Origin: Simkania sp.
GTDB lineage: Bacteria > Chlamydiota > Chlamydiia > Chlamydiales > Simkaniaceae
Length of the DNA: 8,140 bases
Reading direction: 5' to 3'
Assembly (NCBI GenBank): GCA_028281425.1
Contig: JANQJX010000077.1
Span: forward strand, 1-8,140
The position numbers were made by a program, and so were the translations under genes. Every line of letters starts with the position of its first letter. Position 1 is the stretch's first letter. The notes beneath the pieces were generated by a model, which saw nothing but the letters and a program-made list of their open reading frames with translations, was not told the DNA's origin and searched no databases. This document shows positions 6,154 to 8,140 of the stretch, piece by piece.

Positions 6154-7139
6154 GCGCCGAAGAAATAAGGGAAAATTTACAGAGGTTAGTCTCTGACATA
6201 GAAAAAGACAAAGAATACTTCTCATGCTTCAAAAGAGAGGCATATTCTTACATGATTGGGAATACAAAATTCCCGTACAAAATTTTACCAATATCGTACA
6301 CTCCTTCAAAATATTACCTTGATCCAGCTTATCATGTATTCGACGAATGGCATGAAAGCACTGAATCTGAATATGTGACCGCTAGAGGGAGGGACTCGAT
6401 ACCTCATCCAGGAGACTTAAGTTTAATTAATTATTTGAATCACCTATCAATACTTATTTATAATAATGAAAACCGGTTAAACTGGAAGAAGTCATTATTC
6501 TCTTTTCTAAACTATCTAAGAGAAGATGTACCTCATTCTGACGACAAGAATTTAATAGAAACTATTTTTCCTTTCAAAAAGAAATTAAAGCTTGATTACA
6601 TTATAGAAAGAAAAAATGGAGAATTCACAAAAACAAAAATTACTCATATTCTCAAAAAAGTTGAACTCGAAGATCATCCTATAGACATCGTACTTTATGC
6701 TGATATAATCAAGGGATTAATTGATCAATGCCTCTATTCTCGTCCGAATGCTTTACATGGAGCTGCTGAAGCTCTTGGTTTTGTATGGCTCTGTTTTTTC
6801 TCTGCTTCTCATCGGTTAATGTATCCTTTAAAAGAGCTCCATGATGTACATACGTCTGCTTTAGATACTAATAAAAAAGAGCCTTTTGTCCGTTTGGAAA
6901 CTCTAGCTGGCGAACAAGAGCTTCCAGTTTCTGCAACAATTTACGAACATCTTAAGCTCCTAAGCGCCTTGCATCAAAAACCAACAATCTTTTCCATGTC
7001 GTTACCATCCCTGCGCAGGCCATTCAATACTGCAGTAAAAAAGTCTTCACATGCTGTCGGTCTAGGCAAAGTCACTTTTCGCACTATGCTTGCAATGCCT
7101 CATGAAGCAATAGGGCATCGAACTAAAACGATCTTGTAG
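6150..7139 (+). CDS. Unknown protein coupled to the integrase, possibly a degenerate recombinase-like partner
   Basis: I do not recognise this 329-aa protein with certainty. It begins within the integrase stop codon (ATGA), so translation is likely coupled, and no separate ribosome binding site is needed. The N-terminal 190 residues are charged and aromatic with no motif I can name. The C-terminal third resembles a tyrosine recombinase catalytic domain by eye. WLCFFSASHRLMYPLKEL (213-230) sits where box I would be, VRLETLAGEQELPVS (247-261) mirrors ITLEKTKNGERRVLPMT of the integrase, PFNTAVKKS resembles the following helix, and KVTFRTML plus AIGHRT resemble box II and the GH motif. If so, R222, R311 and H323 are kept. 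The beta-strand Lys and first box II His are missing, the Arg-to-His spacing is 11 residues short, and there is no tyrosine nucleophile before the TAG stop. It could be an inactive structural partner, a truncated enzyme, or unrelated. Confidence 0.8.
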   Translation: MSAEEIRENLQRLVSDIEKDKEYFSCFKREAYSYMIGNTKFPYKILPISYTPSKYYLDPAYHVFDEWHESTESEYVTARGRDSIPHPGDLSLINYLNHLSILIYNNENRLNWKKSLFSFLNYLREDVPHSDDKNLIETIFPFKKKLKLDYIIERKNGEFTKTKITHILKKVELEDHPIDIVLYADIIKGLIDQCLYSRPNALHGAAEALGFVWLCFFSASHRLMYPLKELHDVHTSALDTNKKEPFVRLETLAGEQELPVSATIYEHLKLLSALHQKPTIFSMSLPSLRRPFNTAVKKSSHAVGLGKVTFRTMLAMPHEAIGHRTKTIL

Positions 7140-7168
7140 TTAACTTCTGATATTAAACAACTTAAAAC

Positions 7169-7187
7169 TGTATCATACCTTGATACA
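7169..7187. promoter_or_regulatory. Operator-like dyad upstream of the second operon
   Basis: TGTATCA at 7169-7175 and TGATACA at 7181-7187 are perfect 7-bp inverted repeats around a 5-nt centre, a geometry typical of dimeric helix-turn-helix repressors. TTGATA at 7180-7185, a reasonable -35 box, overlaps the right arm. A loose -10 (TAGATA, 7205-7210) follows 19 nt later. A repressor bound here would block that promoter. The regulator is unknown; the small DNA-binding protein encoded just downstream is a candidate. Confidence 0.45.
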
Positions 7188-7215
7188 TTGTAAATCACAC
7201 ACACTAGATAACATG

Positions 7216-7260
7216 GCGTCATATTAAATTAACCATCCGTAAGGAGGATAAATATGACGC
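7216..7260 (+). promoter_or_regulatory. Inverted repeat that would sequester the start codon at 7254
   Basis: GCGTCATATT at 7216-7225 is exactly complementary to AATATGACGC at 7251-7260. In mRNA this gives a 10-bp stem with a 25-nt loop. The ATG at 7254-7256 is inside the stem and the Shine-Dalgarno AAGGAGG (7241-7247) is in the loop. This geometry suggests translational control of the small DNA-binding protein, although the same sequence could be a DNA operator. Confidence 0.45.
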
Positions 7261-7520
7261 AATCATCTGAAAAAGTAAGAGAACCTGCCGTTTCAGAAAA
7301 TTCTAAGAAATACAAAGTTAGAAAGCTTGCTGAGAAAAATCGCAAGGATGGAGCTTGGCCAGATAGTGATGCCACTATTTGGGCTCTGAGAGCAGGTGCG
7401 CCGGAAAATGGCTTCGGTGACGCATTTTTGAAAGTAGGCAGAACAGTGCTTGTCGACGAAGACAAATTCTGGGAAGCGGTCAAGCGACTTCAGGAGGCCA
7501 AGAATGTTTCAGGAAAGTAA
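7254..7520 (+). CDS. Small DNA-binding protein, excisionase-like
   Basis: This 88-aa protein has an unstructured polar N-terminus to about residue 18, then a compact winged-helix-like domain. YKVRKLAEKNRKDGAWPDSD (about 20-39) is followed by ATIWALRAGAPENGF, and then FLKVGRTVLVDEDKFWEAV (about 59-77). The order helix, W-x-L-R helix, then a K-V-G-R-x-V-L-V-D-E strand-turn-helix ending matches the small helix-turn-helix proteins commonly found with integrases and DUF927 or DUF3987 primases on genomic islands. Its likely role is recombination directionality factor and/or transcriptional regulator. AAGGAGG at 7241-7247 lies 6 nt before the ATG, the best ribosome binding site in the window, but it sits in a hairpin loop. 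The gene overlaps the next one by 17 nt. Xis versus repressor function cannot be told from sequence. Confidence 0.85.
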   Translation: MTQSSEKVREPAVSENSKKYKVRKLAEKNRKDGAWPDSDATIWALRAGAPENGFGDAFLKVGRTVLVDEDKFWEAVKRLQEAKNVSGK

Positions 7521-7749
7521 CTGGTGGGCTCGTCAGTTTGTTGAAACGATGAAAGAGATGGCACTGGCCGATCATCAATTTGTCCTTACTCGTGATGTCT
7601 CTCACCTAGACAGGGTCACGCTCTTATGTGAGCAGCTAAATCATGCTTATAAGATGTCAATATCGTTAGAGGACTATGTAAAATTCGGGAGAGCTCGACT
7701 CGCAAATCCGGCTCCCCCTCACTTTAGGTATAAAGCTTATGAACTGTAG
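7504..7749 (+). CDS. Hypothetical protein, 81 aa
   Basis: I do not recognise this family. I choose the ATG at 7504 over the in-frame ATG at 7450 because AGGAGG at 7492-7497 sits 6 nt before it and because the longer form would overlap the preceding gene by 71 nt instead of 17. The protein begins MFQESNWWARQFVETMKEMA, is mostly helical in character, has no transmembrane segment or Cys pair, and ends in a proline- and aromatic-rich tail (NPAPPHFRYKAYEL). It lies in a compact operon: its stop overlaps the start of the DUF927 gene by 11 nt, which suggests coupled translation. Its position between an excisionase-like protein and a primase-like protein points to a role in replication or maintenance of the element, but nothing in the sequence proves this. 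Confidence 0.75.
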   Translation: MFQESNWWARQFVETMKEMALADHQFVLTRDVSHLDRVTLLCEQLNHAYKMSISLEDYVKFGRARLANPAPPHFRYKAYEL

Positions 7750-8140
7750 TATACAAGATATAACTCCAAATTTGCAACAGAGAGAATTAACTGCAAGTGT
7801 TGTAAATAATGTTAATGAAATTAACGCTCAAGTTAACCAAGAAACTATTCCTCAAGGTTATGAGATTGATGAAGAAGGAGTCTGGTTAATAGAAGAACAA
7901 AAAGAGGCTCCTCCTAAGAGGACATGGATCTCTTCGCCATTGTGGATCACAGGGTATACGCGTGATCTTAAAAACGAAAATCACGGACGGATCCTTGAAT
8001 TTCCTGATAATGAGGGGCATAAACACCAGTTTGTCATGGGAATGGACCTCCTAGCTGGGGACGCGACGAAGGTTTTAGGGACTCTCTTAAACATGGGTCT
8101 TAGGACCCCTTCGACAAGAAAAGCAAAAGAACGGTTACTT
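7739..8140 (+). CDS. DUF927-family primase/helicase-like protein, N-terminal part
   Basis: The frame is open for 134 codons from ATG 7739 to the window edge, so the gene is incomplete here. Residues 1-38 are a Gln- and Asn-rich leader. GYEIDEEGVWLIEE (40-53) followed by ISSPLWITGYTRD (64-76) and NENHGRILEFPDNEGHKHQF (79-98), MDLLAGD (102-108) and LLNMGLRTP is the characteristic start of the DUF927 domain. That domain is found in large phage, plasmid and island proteins with an NTPase or helicase core, thought to act in replication of the element. The Walker motifs would lie beyond the window. The start overlaps the preceding stop by 11 nt, and TTTAGGT about 13 nt upstream is a poor ribosome binding site, so translation is probably coupled. 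Confidence 0.85.
   Translation, partial: MNCSIQDITPNLQQRELTASVVNNVNEINAQVNQETIPQGYEIDEEGVWLIEEQKEAPPKRTWISSPLWITGYTRDLKNENHGRILEFPDNEGHKHQFVMGMDLLAGDATKVLGTLLNMGLRTPSTRKAKERLL

Noticed and set aside
5484..6232. Minus-strand frames at 5484-5681, 5935-6123 and 6002-6232
   Set aside because: All are antisense to the integrase catalytic domain or to the start of the following gene.
7229..7483. Minus-strand open frame of 84 codons
   Set aside because: Exactly antisense to the excisionase-like gene, which has an excellent ribosome binding site and a recognisable domain.
7450..7503. Longer form of the 81-aa protein starting at ATG 7450
   Set aside because: The in-frame ATG at 7504 has AGGAGG at ideal spacing, while the upstream ATG has none and would give a long overlap with the previous gene.

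Overview
The window looks like a chromosomal segment from a member of the Chlamydiota, probably an environmental (amoeba- or arthropod-associated) lineage rather than a Chlamydia species. Two things point there. The isoleucyl-tRNA synthetase is of the long, eukaryote-like type with chlamydial wording in its conserved blocks. The tmRNA opens with a sequence close to what I remember of chlamydial ssrA. The DNA is AT-rich throughout. No database search was possible, so the lineage is an inference.

Layout. Positions 1-410 hold no convincing gene, only a perfect 22-bp palindrome and low-level ORF noise. Positions 411-3972 are on the minus strand: a complete ileS (3972 to 847), followed 52 nt downstream by a small hypothetical gene with a good ribosome binding site (794 to 411). 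A divergent intergenic region (3973-4280) with two hairpins separates ileS from ssrA. The tmRNA gene (4281-4655) is complete, with a readable tag (GAC resume codon, D-N-Q-D-Y-L-E-A-A), the G3-U70 alanine identity pair and its own terminator.

From the 3' end of ssrA onward the window is a mobile genetic element that runs off the right edge. The evidence is a complete tyrosine integrase (5077-6153) facing away from ssrA, a classic integration target. Between them lie repeats that fit arm-type integrase sites: three copies of a 10-bp word, two in 11-bp tandem and one inverted. The same stretch holds a cluster of 9-bp-periodic TGTGACA repeats. A 329-aa gene of unknown function (6150-7139) starts inside the integrase stop codon. 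Its C-terminal third can be lined up by eye with the integrase catalytic domain, but it lacks the nucleophilic tyrosine and most catalytic residues.

After a 114-nt gap with an operator-like dyad and a start-codon-sequestering inverted repeat comes a tightly packed second operon. It encodes a small DNA-binding, excisionase-like protein (7254-7520), an 81-aa hypothetical protein (7504-7749), and the N-terminus of a DUF927-family primase/helicase-like protein (7739 to beyond 8140).

How the parts may work together. The integrase would insert the element into ssrA while restoring the RNA's 3' end. The small DNA-binding protein is a candidate directionality factor or repressor, and the DUF927 protein is a candidate replication protein of the excised form. 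The most unusual element is the integrase-coupled 329-aa protein, which might be a catalytically dead recombinase partner. The right attachment site and any cargo lie outside the window.
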